The translations under genes were made by a program, and so were the position numbers. Below, piece by piece: positions 22,221 through 34,088 of a DNA stretch of 64,000 nucleotides. Numbering within the stretch: the first letter of the stretch is position 1; each line of letters opens with the position of its first letter. The DNA is taken from contig OZ017768.1 in NCBI GenBank assembly GCA_963969345.1, positions 8,828,718-8,892,717 on the forward strand, written 5' to 3'. The stretch is from Turbatrix aceti. Its lineage: Eukaryota; Nematoda; Chromadorea; Rhabditida; Panagrolaimidae. The notes beneath the pieces were generated by a model. That model was not told the origin of the DNA, made no database searches, and saw only the letters and a program-made list of their open reading frames with translations.

Positions 22221-24888
22221 ATGGACAGTGCATTACGAGCAATCGATAAACGCTTACAACAGCTTGCCTTCCTTACGGGGTGATTTTTTATCGTTTTTTT
22301 TTGTAAAATTTGACGGATTTTTTTTAGTTTTGAGAGTGCAACGAGCTTGGATCGCCTCCTTTTTGCTCAGCTTGATAGCCAGAATCTCGACAGGTATCCA
22401 GCGCTTGCGAGGTGGTATCGGCACTTGGCTTCGTACTCTGACGACGAACTTCACAGGTGCTTAAAATTTTTTTTAGGCTACGTGTTTTATGAAAAATGTG
22501 ATAATGGATTTTACGAATTTATTTTGTTTTTTGAAATGTGGAGGTGTAGGGGATTTTTTTTTAACCAAAGATTTTTTTAGACAATTTTGGGTCAAAATTA
22601 ACGGTTTTTGGAACTTTTTGAGGTTTTCAGATTACCGCTAGCAAAAAACGCAGAAGTAGCAGGTCTAATCAAGCCTCTGATCGGAGCCATGAGTCCCGCA
22701 GCGAAAAAAGGCCCCAAAGCTGCCCCCGCGCCTGCCCCGGCGCCAGTCCCAGCCTCCAACAAGGAAAACAAGCCGGCCCCGGTCGCAGACTCCGAAAGCG
22801 GCCTTCCCCAGGCCCTGTTGCATCTCCTAGCGGCCGAAGGATCTTTCAACTCCATCGAGCTGGCCGCAAAGCTCTCCAAGCCCCACACGGAGGTCATCGG
22901 AGCCGTGAAGAGTCTTCTCAGCCGGGATAACGTAAGTTTTTGTATTTTTTGTACATCTGAGGTAAAATTTTTTTTGATTTTTTTAGCTGGTCGAAACCAA
23001 AGATATCTCGGTTGTCGAGTTTACGCTGAGCAAAGAAGGCCTGGAAATCACCCAGAAAGGGTCGCATGAGTACAATGTGTTCGTTGCTGTCGGTCCGAAC
23101 GGTGCACCCCAGCCCGAGGTCGCCAAAATCCCGAACGCGAAAGTCGGAATCTCGAAAGCCATGGCGAATGGCTGGATTACGATGCAGAAAGGCGAGGGAG
23201 GGAACAAACTCGTCCGGAAGGTGGAAAACGTGGAGGATGAGGTGAGAAAGTCGCTCGAGGTCATCGCGGCCGGAAAGGGAGCTTCTCTCGACGCAAATAC
23301 GATCCTTCAACTCAAAAAGAGGAAATTGGTCGCTGAAAAGTGAGTTTTTCCCATTTTTAGGGTTTTTTTTACCCAACTTAAAATTTTTTTCAGCAAAACG
23401 AACGGCGTGATCGTCTCGAAAGGCTCAAACTTCACGACGACGCTTGAAAAGCCCGAACTCGATCTGACAGCCGAAATGCTCTCTTCTGGGTCGTGGCAGA
23501 GCAAGTCGTTCAAAAAGTACAACTTTGACGCCCTCGGAGTGCCTCCTTCGTCCGGGCATTTTCATCCTCTGCTCAAGGTTCGGACCGAATTCAGGCAGAT
23601 CTTCCTCGAGATGGGCTTCACCGAGATGCCGACCAATCGCTACGTCGAGAGTTCTTTCTGGAATTTTGACGCTCTCTTCCAGCCCCAGCAGCATCCTGCC
23701 AGGGATGCCCATGATACTTTCTTCATTTCTGGTGGGTTTTTGGGTTGAAATACATACTTGAAATGGGGTTTTGCAGACAATCCAATTTTTTGCAATGAAA
23801 ACGTTTTTATACAAAAGTATAAAGGAAAAATTTTTTTACAACAATAAAACCCTGTCATTTTTGGCTTTACGGTTATTTTACCAAATTCTGCGATAAAAAT
23901 TAAAAATAATTTTTCAAAATTTTTTTTCTCTCAATTTTTTCATCGACTTTTTTTGCAAGTTTTTTTCAGATGTTTGTAAACACTTTTTGGGCATCAAAAA
24001 AATCTAAAAAAAAGAAGAATGAAGTCCTAAAAAAATTTACAATAATTTTTCCAAACAAAAGTTTTGAAAAAAATTGTTGCCGTAAAAATCAATTTTTTGT
24101 GTGTTCATTATTTTACCAGATTCACGTATAAAACCTGAATTTCATTTTTTTTGCATTTTTTTTTCGTTTTGAAATGAAAACAATTTTTGCCTGCAAATTA
24201 AAAAAATAGTTGTTTTTATGTTCTGTCCATTTCAGACCCCGAAATCAGCACAGAATTCCCCAAGGATTACCTGGAGCGTGTCAAGAAAGTCCACTCCCAG
24301 GGCGGCTACGGCTCGATCGGCTACGAGTACGATTGGAAGATCGAGGAAGCCCAGAAGAACGTTCTCCGCACGCATACAACCGCTGTCTCCGCTCGTCAGC
24401 TTCACCTCCTCGCCCAGTCTGAATTCAAGCCGGCCAAGATGTTCTCCATCGATCGGGTCTTCCGAAACGAGACTCTCGACGCGACCCACCTCGCCGAGTT
24501 CCACCAGGTCGAAGGCGTCGTCGCCGAGCGCAACCTCAGCCTCGGACACGTTATCGGACTTTTTACGGAATTCTTCCGGAAATGCGGCATCGAAAATCTC
24601 CGCTTCAAGCCGACGTACAATCCGTATACGGAGCCTTCGATGGAGATCTTCGCGTACCACGAAGGACTGGGTAAGTGGGTCGAAATCGGAAATTCCGGGC
24701 TCTTCCGTCCGGAGATGCTCCTGCCCATGGGACTCCCCGAAGACGTGAACGTCGCCGGGTTCGGGCTGTCTCTCGAGCGACCCACCATGATCCGCTACGG
24801 CATATCCAACATCCGGGAACTCTTCGGACCGAAGGTGAACATCGAAATGATCTACAAGAACCCTATTTGTCGTCTCGACAAGGAATAA
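22221..24888 (+). CDS. Phenylalanyl-tRNA synthetase alpha chain with N-terminal GST-C-like domain
   Basis: Six exons (22221-22279, 22328-22456, 22631-22931, 22987-23339, 23394-23731, 24236-24888) in consistent phase give 610 residues. From about residue 110 the protein follows cytosolic PheRS alpha: winged-helix DNA-binding-like domains ([17 protein letters not shown]), then the class II catalytic core with [34 protein letters not shown], motif 2 [16 protein letters not shown] and motif 3 [10 protein letters not shown]. With the beta chain it charges tRNA-Phe in the cytosol. Residues 1-75 look like the GST-C-type domain of EF1B or multisynthetase factors ([19 protein letters not shown]) and are linked by an Ala/Pro-rich spacer. 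The extension makes it about 100 residues longer than the human chain (508). The domain assignment is by pattern only. Exons 1 and 2 depend on a GTGATT donor; ATG 22689 would give a shorter form. Confidence 0.88.
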
Positions 24889-25078
24889 GAAATAATTATC
24901 CCGCTTTGCTTTTTTTTTATTGTAGTCATGTTTTTTGTTGGTTGTTGCTTTGGTGGCGACTTGGTAAGCGCTGGAGATTTCAGTCAGTCAGTGCTTGCTC
25001 GGTGAAAAGTTGCAGTTGCAGTTGCAGTGCGCTTCAAATTTGTTGAAGCAGCAGGCTTTTTGGTTTTTTTTTGTAATT

Positions 25079-25920
25079 TTGATTGTAATTGTGTGAACCC
25101 AATTAAATTAAGGATTGATAATTGCCTCCAGCTGATGGGAGACGGCTGCAGTTTTTGGTTTTGGTTTATTTGAAAAAAATGTAAAAACCATCGATTTTTA
25201 TTACTCATAGGTTTTTACATAAAATTTTAGAAATTGTTTTTTGTAAATATAAATAAATATTACGACGCGTATTTGTAAAAATTGGAAAACCTCCGTCAAT
25301 AAAGAGTGTCTTCCACTCTCGACGGTGGCAAGAAAGCAGAGTTGTCGACCGAGCCAAAATTGCCGAGCCGAGCATTCGATCCGAGCATGGCAATTTTTTC
25401 CACTCACTTTTCGCTAAGAAAAAAAAATTTGCGGCAACAAAAACTATTTTATAAAAAAAATGTGTTTGGAATTGTGGCGTTTAGCGTAAATTAACTACAA
25501 ATATCATAGTTTTGACATTAAAAAAATTCTTTTTTCGTCATTTTTGGGTCATTTTTTAGACTCGTCTCGGAATCCTCGGAGCCGAGCATTCGAGCGAGCG
25601 GCTCGGCTCGCTCGAATGCTCGAAATTCTCGGCTCGATGCTCGGCTCGGTCGACAACTCTGCAAGGAAGCGTTGGACAATCCGACATCAGTCTTGTAGAC
25701 GATTTTTTGTTGCGTTTGTGAAAAAAATTATAGCCAATGTACACGCACAAGATTCTTGGGTTGCGGTAAAAGCAAAACTGAAATAAAATAAGGCGCTGAC
25801 CCGCGGTCATTGTTAGACCTGTTTTTTTTCTTTTTTATTGAACGACGACAAAGAACACCAAAAAAATCTACGTTTTGGACAGTTTGATGATCTCATCTCT
25901 GTGACCACGGAGGAGCAAAA
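25079..25920 (+). repeat. Direct repeat flanking DUF273 gene 1 (left copy)
   Basis: Sequence from ATTGTAATTGTGTGAACC through GACGGCTGCAGTTTTTGG, and again from ATAGCCAATGTACACGC to CACGGAGGA, recurs in the same order and orientation at 27894-28275. The left copy is longer because about 400 bases, including a hairpin element, were inserted. The pair brackets the DUF273 gene and could result from duplication or be two copies of one element. Confidence 0.7.
25336..25662. mobile_element. Small hairpin element (MITE-like)
   Basis: 20-base perfect terminal inverted repeats begin GCAGAGTTGTCGACCGAGCC and end with the complement. The interior repeats GAGCCGAGCATTCGA in both orientations. The element lies inside the left direct repeat and is absent from the right copy, which supports insertion. 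It has no coding capacity. Confidence 0.72.
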
Positions 25921-26079
25921 CAAACGAAACCACGGATTCACGAATGCACATTATAATAAATTTATTTAACACGGGACGAAAAATAACGGAACACGTGAAA
26001 TGCCCAAAAATCACGCATTATCAACAAAAAAAGCAGATCACGGTAATTGACAAAGTTTGCCCGATCTGCACCATATGTA

Positions 26080-27434
26080 TCAAGTGAAATTGTCGCAATG
26101 AGGATAACACTCTCCGACGTCGGGTTCCACAAGGTATGGAAGAATTCGAGAGTCGTCGGGAAAACCCATCGCGGCCCCCTTTTCATAGAGTTTTATTGTT
26201 TGGCGAAGTTTCTTTACAGAAACTCGATTTTCCGGCCGCCAGTTCCAGCCTTCGTAGCCCGATCCGCATTCACTGGCATTCGGCATGACGGTAAACGGTG
26301 AAGCCCAGCCCGTAACATTGATATCCTGCAACGCAAATGACTTTGATGATAGACTTAATTTTCTTGAAAGCACTTACCTGACCCTTCCATCCGTGAATCA
26401 TAAAGTCTCTCTTTGACCACTCCCAATAGTTGAGAAAATCATCCCTCACCCAGCCATGAGCCCGTCGAAGGATCCTCAACTTACCCGGCCACAGTCGATT
26501 CGCTCCAAGAGTCACTTTGCAGCATGTGACGAAAGCCATGTAAGTATCGTAATCCTTGCCTTGGTGCCAGATGGTGTCACAAGCCTTGATCTCGGCCACG
26601 GCGTCCGGGAGCACGGATTGTAGAATGTGAATTTGGAGAACACCATTGTCAGCGCCGTTCCAGTTGGACGGTTGTGTGTACTGCCAATCTGCCCAGCGCC
26701 GGAGGAAGTCCTTGGCGAAAGGTGTATTCCGGACGAGGTAATTGCCTGAGGCGATCTCCCAATTGAAGAAGCGTTCATAAAAAACGATATCAACGCGATC
26801 ATCGATCCATTCTTCAATGCAGTGGTTGGGATTGACGACACCAGTGTCCGCATCGAGAACCAGCATCCAGTCCGTGTCTTCCAGGTAAACGGATGCCGCG
26901 CAGTGTTTTTTGAAAAGGATCTGGTCGTGCTTGCAATGCTTATTCACCCGTTCGTCTTTTAGCAGGTCTACGAGATGAAACGTGTAATTCGTCGACTTCA
27001 GGTAACACTGGAGCGTCTGCTGAGCCACCCGGTAGTGTCTGAAACCAAAAAATGTTCAAAATGTCCCAAAAAACAACTCACGTCTTGTAACTCCTGGCAA
27101 CGACGGCAACGAACACAGTGACCTTCCCGAAGACCGGCGGACAGTCGCCCATCTTCACGCGTCGGGGATACGGAGTCTTTTTCTGCTTTTCAGCCAGAGC
27201 GGCTTTTGCTTGCTTTCTGAAAGATTTCATGTGATCGTCGTCATCAGCGAAACCGATCGGACGCATTCCGAGGCGGAAGTTTGTTGGCTTCCACTTTGAC
27301 GAGGTCAACGTCTTGAGCACCAAAACGAATGCCAGGAGGCTGACAATAGCAAGGAATATGTGGCGGTACTGAATAACCCGCTTCATTCTGCGTCTGAACA
27401 CAGAGAACTGCGTAGTTTTCGTCGTCGCGTCCAT
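26080..27434 (-). CDS. DUF273 glycosyltransferase-like type II membrane protein (gene 1)
   Basis: Exons 27434-27082, 27038-26378 and 26325-26080 encode 419 residues. A short basic cytoplasmic tail (FRRRMKRV) precedes a signal-anchor helix near residues 25-45 ([15 protein letters not shown]), giving a Golgi-type II topology. The lumenal domain begins [17 protein letters not shown], contains the metal-binding-type DxD in [16 protein letters not shown], and continues with [15 protein letters not shown] and [15 protein letters not shown]. This matches the nematode DUF273 family, related by fold to GT-A galactosyltransferases; donor and acceptor are unknown. Intron positions are the same as in the genes at 35189 and 37576, which share most of exon 2 nearly residue for residue. 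Cysteines are conserved across the three. No damage seen. Confidence 0.87.
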
Positions 27435-27893
27435 TTCTCGTCGGAGTGAAATGAAATATGAAAAGTTAAAATTATACGAAATTTTGTTGACTGCAAAAAA
27501 AATATGCTAATTTGAAATTTTTTTAGTGATTTTTTTCATTTTGATTAAAATTGAATGCAAAGTTGAATAATATTTATCGTTCGGTTTTGTTTTATTTTTT
27601 ATCGTTTCTTTTGCAATTTGTGCTTGTTCAAATAGTACATTTTTTTGTACATAATTATGTATACATACTTACATCAGAGGAATAAAATTCATAACAAATT
27701 TGTGGAATGGTCGTTCAAATTTTTTTTGTAGGATAAATAGCACCAACAGTTTCTACAGTGCCTTTTAAAAAAAGGCTTACTCGCCCCGAAAAGCGATGAA
27801 AAAACTACATGAACTGCAAGAAAAAAGCATAGGAATTACACATTCGATGAGAAATTGTGTTTACTTTAAATCCATTAAAAGGACTTATTGGAT

Positions 27894-28275
27894 TTGTAAT
27901 TGTAATTGTGTGAACCGGCAAATAAATTAAGGATTAATAATTGCCTTCTGCTGATGGGGACGGCTGCAGTTTTTGGCATGTTTGAAAATATTTATTATAA
28001 AAGTAATCAAATTTTGTTTAGGCCATTTGGCACGGTTTCATACTTTTTTTTGTTGCGTGTTGTTGCATTTGTATAAAAAAATCATAGCCAATGTACACGC
28101 GCAAGATTCTTGGGTTTCGGTAAACGCAAAAGTGAAATAAAATAAAGCGCTGGCCCGCGGTCATTGTTAGACCAAGTTTCTTTCTTTTTCGTCGGACAAC
28201 GACAAAAAAAAAACACAAAAAAAGGCTACGTTTTGGACAGTTTGATTGTCTGATCTCTCTGACCGTGGAGGAAAA
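27894..28275 (+). repeat. Direct repeat flanking DUF273 gene 1 (right copy)
   Basis: Compact version of the repeat at 25079-25920, with the same blocks GTAATTGTGTGAACC, GACGGCTGCAGTTTTTGG, GCCAATGTACACGCGCAAG and GGCCCGCGGTCATTGTTAGACC, and without the inserted hairpin element. Confidence 0.7.
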
Positions 28276-28343
28276 AAAGAGCCTGACCTGAATGACCACT
28301 GAATGGCTGGGGATCTCAGACAGGTAAGATGACAGGTAAGATT

Positions 28344-28399
28344 ATTGCGTTCTGAACTTTCTGAGAGGTAAGAAAGGGACAGAAAGTTCAGAACGCAAT
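28344..28399. other. Perfect 20 bp stem hairpin
   Basis: ATTGCGTTCTGAACTTTCTG at 28344-28363 is matched exactly by its complement at 28380-28399 with a 16-base loop. The size is in the pre-miRNA range, but a transposon remnant is just as possible. Confidence 0.5.
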
Positions 28400-28717
28400 A
28401 CTTAACCTCCTGACCTTTGGTCTTGTTGTGGCGTGTTTTGAGCAATCCTCAACTTGAGTTATGTACACCTTGAAGTTGACAATTTTAGGATCCCAATATT
28501 ATAACGACATTCATTTTGCTCAACAGTCGCTTTTGAAAAAATTGTTTATGGCCAAGAAGACACTGTGGAAACTGATTCTGGCAGTGATAAAGTAAGTAAA
28601 ATCAGAACATCTGTTTTTCGTTGACCGTAAACGAAAAATTTTCATTACGATCAAATCAAGTTTTCGAACGTACGCTTAAGGGTACATCAGTTTTATTACG
28701 AAAAAAATTGAAAAAAT

Positions 28718-28769
28718 GTAGTCAAAGTTAACGATTGGAAATCGTTCTCCAATCGTAAACTTTGACTAC
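28718..28769. other. 22 bp stem hairpin with one mismatch
   Basis: GTAGTCAAAGTTAACGATTG at 28718 onward pairs with 28748-28769 over 22 bases with a single A/A mismatch and an 8-base loop. It lies between the other hairpin and the TTAA element at 28867. It could be a small structured RNA or another element end. Confidence 0.45.
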
Positions 28770-28866
28770 ACTTTTGTTGTTTTTTTAGATTTCAATTTTT
28801 TAGACATTTTTTTAATTTTGCGTTCATTCAACAAAGTTTAATGTTTTATTACAACAAATTTCTTAA

Positions 28867-30234
28867 GAGGCAGTCCACGACAGGATTTCGGACCGAGGAC
28901 AAGGCTTTTTTACACTATCAAATGTTTTGATCCAGAATTGTTCCCCACCCCTAGGAAGGTCTAAAACCGCGATACACAGATTTTAAAAAAAATCGGAATC
29001 TGTAGTTTTGGCATCTGGAAGGTTTTGACACAAGTTGATGCCACGCGCTGTGTTCATGAGGAAAAGAGCTGAAAAATTTATTACAGGGGTTTTTATAGAC
29101 TGGGAACACAATGTCGTTATCAGATTTTTTTTATCGTTACTGTAAGTGCCACTTTTAGGCTAAATTTTTAGGTTTTTTGGCTACCATACTTTTGTTTTTT
29201 TGTTGGGGAAAATGTGATATAGCCTATCTTTTTTCCCGTGTTTTGACGCGTCGAATGAGGTAAAACTCAGAATTTTCTGAATCGGGCTTCATTGCCATCC
29301 GCGGGCTTTTATGGTGCGCAGTGCGCACTCGAGAAAACGTGCACAATATCGCTGCGAGTGACAAAAAAACTGCGTGCGCGCACGTAAAAGGAGTCAGATT
29401 CAAAAAAAAGGCCCTGAAGCCAATTTTTGTTTTTTATGCTCGCGGTCAATTTGGTCGACTTAAGCATGTCCCAAAGATTGATTCTAGATTTTCAGGGTTT
29501 TTATCTGACAATATTGGGCACCGCCACAGGCATTGAAAAAACATGAAACTTTCAAACACTGTAACTTTGTGCAAAATTATCCGATAAAAAGCTCAACTAG
29601 CTTAAAGTGATATTTGGGACATGCCAAAGCCTATTCAGGTGACCGTAGGCATAAAAATCAAAAATTGGCTTCAGGGCCTTTTTTTGAACATGACTCCTTT
29701 TACGTGCGCGCACGCAGTTTTTTTGTCACTCGCACAGAAAAAGCGGTTTTTTGCGCGCGTTTTCTCGAGTGTGCACCATAAAAGCCCGCGGATGGCAATG
29801 AAGCCCGATTCAGAAAATTCTGAGTTTTACCTCATTCGACGCGTCAAAACACGGGGAAAAAGATAGGCTATATCACATTTTCCCCAACAAAAAAACAAAA
29901 GTATGGTAGCCAAAAAACCTAAAAATTTAGCCTAAAAGTGGCACTTACAGTAACGATAAAAAAAATCTGATAACGACATTGTGTTCCCAGTTCATGAAAA
30001 CCCCTGTAAAAAATTTTTCAGCTCTTTTCCTCATGAACACAGCGCGTGGCATCAACTTGTGTCAAAACCTTCCAGATGCCAAAACTACAGATTCCGATTT
30101 TTTTAAAAATCTGTGTATCGCGGTTTTAGACCTTCCTAGGGGTGGGGAACAATTCTGGCTCAAAACATTTGATAGTGTAAAAAAGCCTTGTCCTCGTCCT
30201 CCCCTTGTTCCTAAATCCTGTCGTGGACTGCCTC
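28867..30234. mobile_element. TTAA-target hairpin element 1
   Basis: A 1368-base sequence whose two halves are reverse complements almost throughout, from GAGGCAGTCCACGACAGG to its complement. It is flanked on both sides by TTAA (28863-28866 and 30235-30238), the target duplication typical of piggyBac-type transposons. Open frames inside are by-products of the palindrome and differ between arms, and no transposase was recognised. Non-autonomous; RNA from it would fold into a very long double strand. Confidence 0.85.
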
Positions 30235-30495
30235 TTAAATTTCATAACTGTAGCATTGTTCTTTTGTTTTCATTCCACAGCTATTTTTTAAATTTTCCTT
30301 TTTTACACTTGCCTGTCACGCAAAAAAACAATGAAACCCTATTCGTTCAAATTTAGCTACATTTTTCACAGTTTTCACCGTTCATTGTCCGAGAAACCGT
30401 GAAACTTGTCGAGGAAGCGATTAATCCGCCCTCTCGAGTGGTGTGTCACTTTTGACAGCTTCTCAGACGTTCGCTTTGTCGTTGTACGTGTCTAA

Positions 30496-30546
30496 TAAGA
30501 TCACGGACAACGACAACGACAACGACGACGATGACGATGACAATGA
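30496..30546. repeat. GACAAC/GATGAC microsatellite
   Basis: Short imperfect tandem array of ACGACA and ACGATG units. No gene context. Confidence 0.55.
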
Positions 30547-31305
30547 CGGTAAAGTCAGAGTCGCAAACTTGGATGGGGGCTGCTAATCTCCGGACACAGG
30601 CCCGGCTACCGGTGCACCGGTAGAAGAATTGTACAGGTGCAAAGTACCGGCTACCGGAGTGTTGGGTTGCACTTGCGTGCTTTGACGTCTCCGGATTACG
30701 CCAATTGGCCTTGATCTTGCTTTTATGCATAAAAAAAAGTTTACTGACTGAGGTTCATAGTTTAATCGGAAATCCAACACCACCATGGTCTTGGGAAATC
30801 GGGCTGCCAAGTGGGATTGTTTTGATCTGTTTGCGCTTTTTTTTCAGTTGACAGAGCATTTTTATGATTTTTTTTGATTTTGTATACATATTTATTTCTG
30901 TAATGTAAAATTTATTTTACTGATAAACGTTTTTTCGAATAAACACAAAAATTGAGAGTAATTTGGATTTACTCGTACCAGATAACTGTTTTCCCACAAA
31001 ATTTTTATTGGAAAAATTGTAAACTTAAAAATCGCAACCAGATAACTGTTTTCTTACTAAATTTTTTTGTTTTTAAAATCGCATCCTTTGACATTGAAAA
31101 TTTTTTTGAACTTTTTAAAATTTAAAATTTAAAATTCTTAAAACTATTTGTTTTTCTTCAAAAAAAATTTTTTATTCAAAAAATAATTTATATTTTAGCA
31201 AAACGTTGTGTGCGACCCACTTTTTTTATTCAAAAATTTTTTTACATATAAAAAATTTTCTTCATAATTTTGTTTTGAAAAAAAACAATAAAATAAATAA
31301 ATTAA

Positions 31306-32303
31306 TAGACAGTCTGCGAGCCGATTTACCAACAAGGGGAGGAGGCCGACACATCAATTTTTACACTTTCAAATGTTTTGAGTCTAAGTTGTAGAACACC
31401 CTAAGGGCAGTCTATAACCGCAATATTAGATTTTTTAAAAATCGGATTCTGGAGATTTGGCTTCAGATGCGTTTTCATAAAAACGAATGGCGCGCGCTTC
31501 GTTTCAGAGCAAAAAATCTGAAAACTTGTTTACAGGGATTTCAGAGGACAGGGAATACGATGGCATACTCAAATTTAAAAAAAAACAACTGCAAGTATTT
31601 TTTATTGAATTTTGCCGTCACAAAATTCGGCTTTACCATGCCTAAAAAAAATAAACACCCATTTTCATATATCCTATCTGAAAGAGCGATTTTTTTGGCT
31701 CAGAACGAAGTGTCCGTTAAAAAAACGTAGTGTCTGGAATCACCTTTTAGCTCCCGATTTGTCGTAAAAACGACCAAAAACCCCCTCAAAAAAATGGCGG
31801 GAAGTGCGCACGCGCGCGCGCACGCGCAAAAAAGGGGTTTTTTTGGTCGTTTTGACGACAAATCGTGACCTAAAAGGTGATTCCAGACACTACGTTTTTC
31901 TAACGGGCACTTCATTCCGAGCCAAAAAAATCGCTCTTTCAGATAGGATATATGAAAATGGGTGTTTATTTTTTTTAGGCATGGTAAAGCCGAATTTTGT
32001 GACGGCAGAATTCAATAAAAAATACTTGCAGTTGTTTTTTTAAAAATTTGAGTATGCCATCGTATTCCCTGTCCTCTGAAATCCCTGTAAGCAAGTTTTC
32101 AGATTTTTTGCTCTGAAACGAAGCGCGCGCCATTCGTTTTTATGAAAACACATCCGAAGCCAAATCTCCAGAATCCGATTTTTAAAAAATCTAATATTGC
32201 GGTTATAGACTGCCTTTAGGGTCCTCCACAACTTAGACTCAAAACATTTGAAAGTGTAAAAATTGATGTGTCGTCGAATGTAAATCGGCTCGCAGACTGT
32301 CTA
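31306..32303. mobile_element. TTAA-target hairpin element 2
   Basis: 998 bases with ends TAGACAGTCTGCGAGCCGATTT and the complement, flanked by TTAA at 31302-31305 and 32304-32307. The arms are near-identical complements around a centre near 31800 rich in alternating CG and CA. The ends resemble those of element 3 (57755-59394) and, more weakly, element 1. No transposase. The open frames over it are mirror-image shadows. Confidence 0.87.
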
Positions 32304-32307
32304 TTAA

Positions 32308-33157
32308 TTGGTTCGCGAACGCATCCAACGTTTCATGGCCGTTGCGTTTCAATTTCAATTTTAATTTCAATTTGTGTATTTCTGTTTTTTGTACACACGG
32401 GATCACATATAATATACAACTGGGAGTCGTACGAAGAGGGGCCCATCAGAGATAAACTATACGTCCAAAGTCAAAGTCTTTTGTGGGGGCGTTGTAAGCA
32501 CCGGCGAGGTCATCGGTCCGCGGCGCATAGTACGTAGTGGTCGCTTGGCTTCCACGTAGTCTTATGTAGGGCACTATTTAGTCTGACAGTCGAACTGCCC
32601 CGTTATCCTCGTCGGTCGTCGCGACCGTTTTGCGCATGATTAACCCGAAAATGACATCAATCGTGTTGTTCCGAACTGACAACATTGATTGTATACACCT
32701 GTCTCCTCAGTTTCACTTTGCAACAAATATACGTTAATTGATGGGACCTTTAATATTCAGAAAAAATCAGGTTCACACCTGGCAGCGGTAATACAAACCC
32801 TTTCCCCTCCCCCTTCTGACCCCGGACCCCGGGCACCACACCGCATTTCTGCCCTCGCTAAACCCGTTTGATGAGAATGCGTCGACGACACCTCTCGTCA
32901 AACAGGTCGGTCAGCCCGGGCCGCCCGAGGTCTGATGTGTCTTCTTCTTGTTCTTCTTCTTCTTCGTCAGAGCTCGGTCGCGCGGGCTCATGTCAATCAG
33001 ACTCGCGCCGGTGTTGACAGTTCTTTTTTTGGCTATTTACTTCTGGCCAAGGCCGGAGCCAGGGCCGGGGGTTGATCGATTTATTTGTTTGTTGCGGTGG
33101 TGTAACGCGTCTCACTCAGAACAGACTGGTTTCGGTGTTGTTTTCTGTTTTTCTTAA
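32308..33157. other. Gene-free spacer
   Basis: No supported exon. It contains a TTCTTCTTCTTC run at about 32941-32965 and several GC-rich stretches at 32810-33080 that do not hold a consistent frame. Confidence 0.35.
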
Positions 33158-33651
33158 TGAGCCTTTTAGGTCACGATTTGTCGTCAAAACGACCAAAAAA
33201 ACCCCTTTTTTGCGCGTGCGCGCGCGCGTGCGCACTTCCCGCCATTTTTTTGAGGGGGTTTTTGGTCGTTTTTACGACAAATCGGGAGCTAAAAGGTGAT
33301 TCCAGACACTACGTTTTTTTAACGGACACTTCGTTCTGAGCCAAAAAAATCGCTCTTTCAGATAGGATATATGAAAATGGGTGTTTATTTTTTTTAGGCA
33401 TGGTAAAGCCAAATTTTGTAACGGCAAAATTCAATAAAAAATACTTGCAGTTGTTTTTTTAAAAATTTGAGTATGTCATCGTATTCCCTGTCCTCTGAAA
33501 TCCCTGTAAACAAGTTTTCAGATTTTTTGCTCTGAAACGAAGCGCGCGCCATTCGTTTTTATGAAAACGCATCTGAAGCCAAATCTCCAGAATCCGATTT
33601 TTAAAAAATCTAATATTGCGGTTATAGACTGCCCTTAGGGTGTTCTACAAC
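33158..33651. mobile_element. Truncated copy of hairpin element 2
   Basis: The centre and one arm of element 2 (compare 31740-32225) are repeated here with few changes, ending in CCCTTAGGGTGTTCTACAACT where the terminal ~75 bases are missing. It is joined directly to the inverted duplication at 33655. Confidence 0.82.
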
Positions 33652-33654
33652 TTT

Positions 33655-34088
33655 CTGCCAAAACGACAACAACAGAAGTGTTGTCCCAACAACAATCACC
33701 ACAATAAGCGACTTGTTAAAAGGAATCCGCATAGCCTTGAAAAAATACAATTAAGATTGAACAATTTTTATATATTTTATTTCCAAAACATAGCAACTGA
33801 TCGAAAAAAAGAGAAAAAAAATCCATCGTTGAAAAAACAATAATTTTCAATTTGTGGTAAAACATTCAATTTTATAAACCGTCAATTCTTCAAAAAACAG
33901 GAAAAATACATCGTTAAAGCGCCAGCTTCCACAAAACACGTCGTATAAATTTAGAAGGTTTTTTTCTTATTTACAAAATACAGAAATTATAAATAGAATT
34001 CAGTCAGCAAACAAAACACAAATCAACAAGTCAATCATTTTTGATTTTTTGATTTTGGTCATTTTACTTCTTTTGTTTTTCGACTGTT
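33655..34088 (-). pseudogene. Inverted duplicate of DUF273 gene 3 promoter and 5' end
   Basis: Reverse complement of 37217-37653 with few differences. It includes an ATG at 33732 and the first 26 or so codons of gene 3 ([16 protein letters not shown] and the anchor helix), then breaks at the truncated hairpin element. The rest of the gene is absent, so this is a dead fragment carrying a duplicated promoter. Confidence 0.8.

Noticed and set aside
21106..24888. Operon of the small membrane protein gene with PheRS alpha
   Set aside because: The ENY2 gene lies between them on the opposite strand, which excludes one polycistronic unit.
28478..28587. Exon-like block after TTTTAG with a GTAAGT donor, reading SQYYNDIHFAQQSLLKKLF
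   Set aside because: Isolated, with no second exon in phase nearby and no domain.
29621..30356. Open frames within hairpin elements (also 31467-33339 and 58180-58980)
   Set aside because: The same peptides appear mirrored from both arms, so they are by-products of palindromic DNA.
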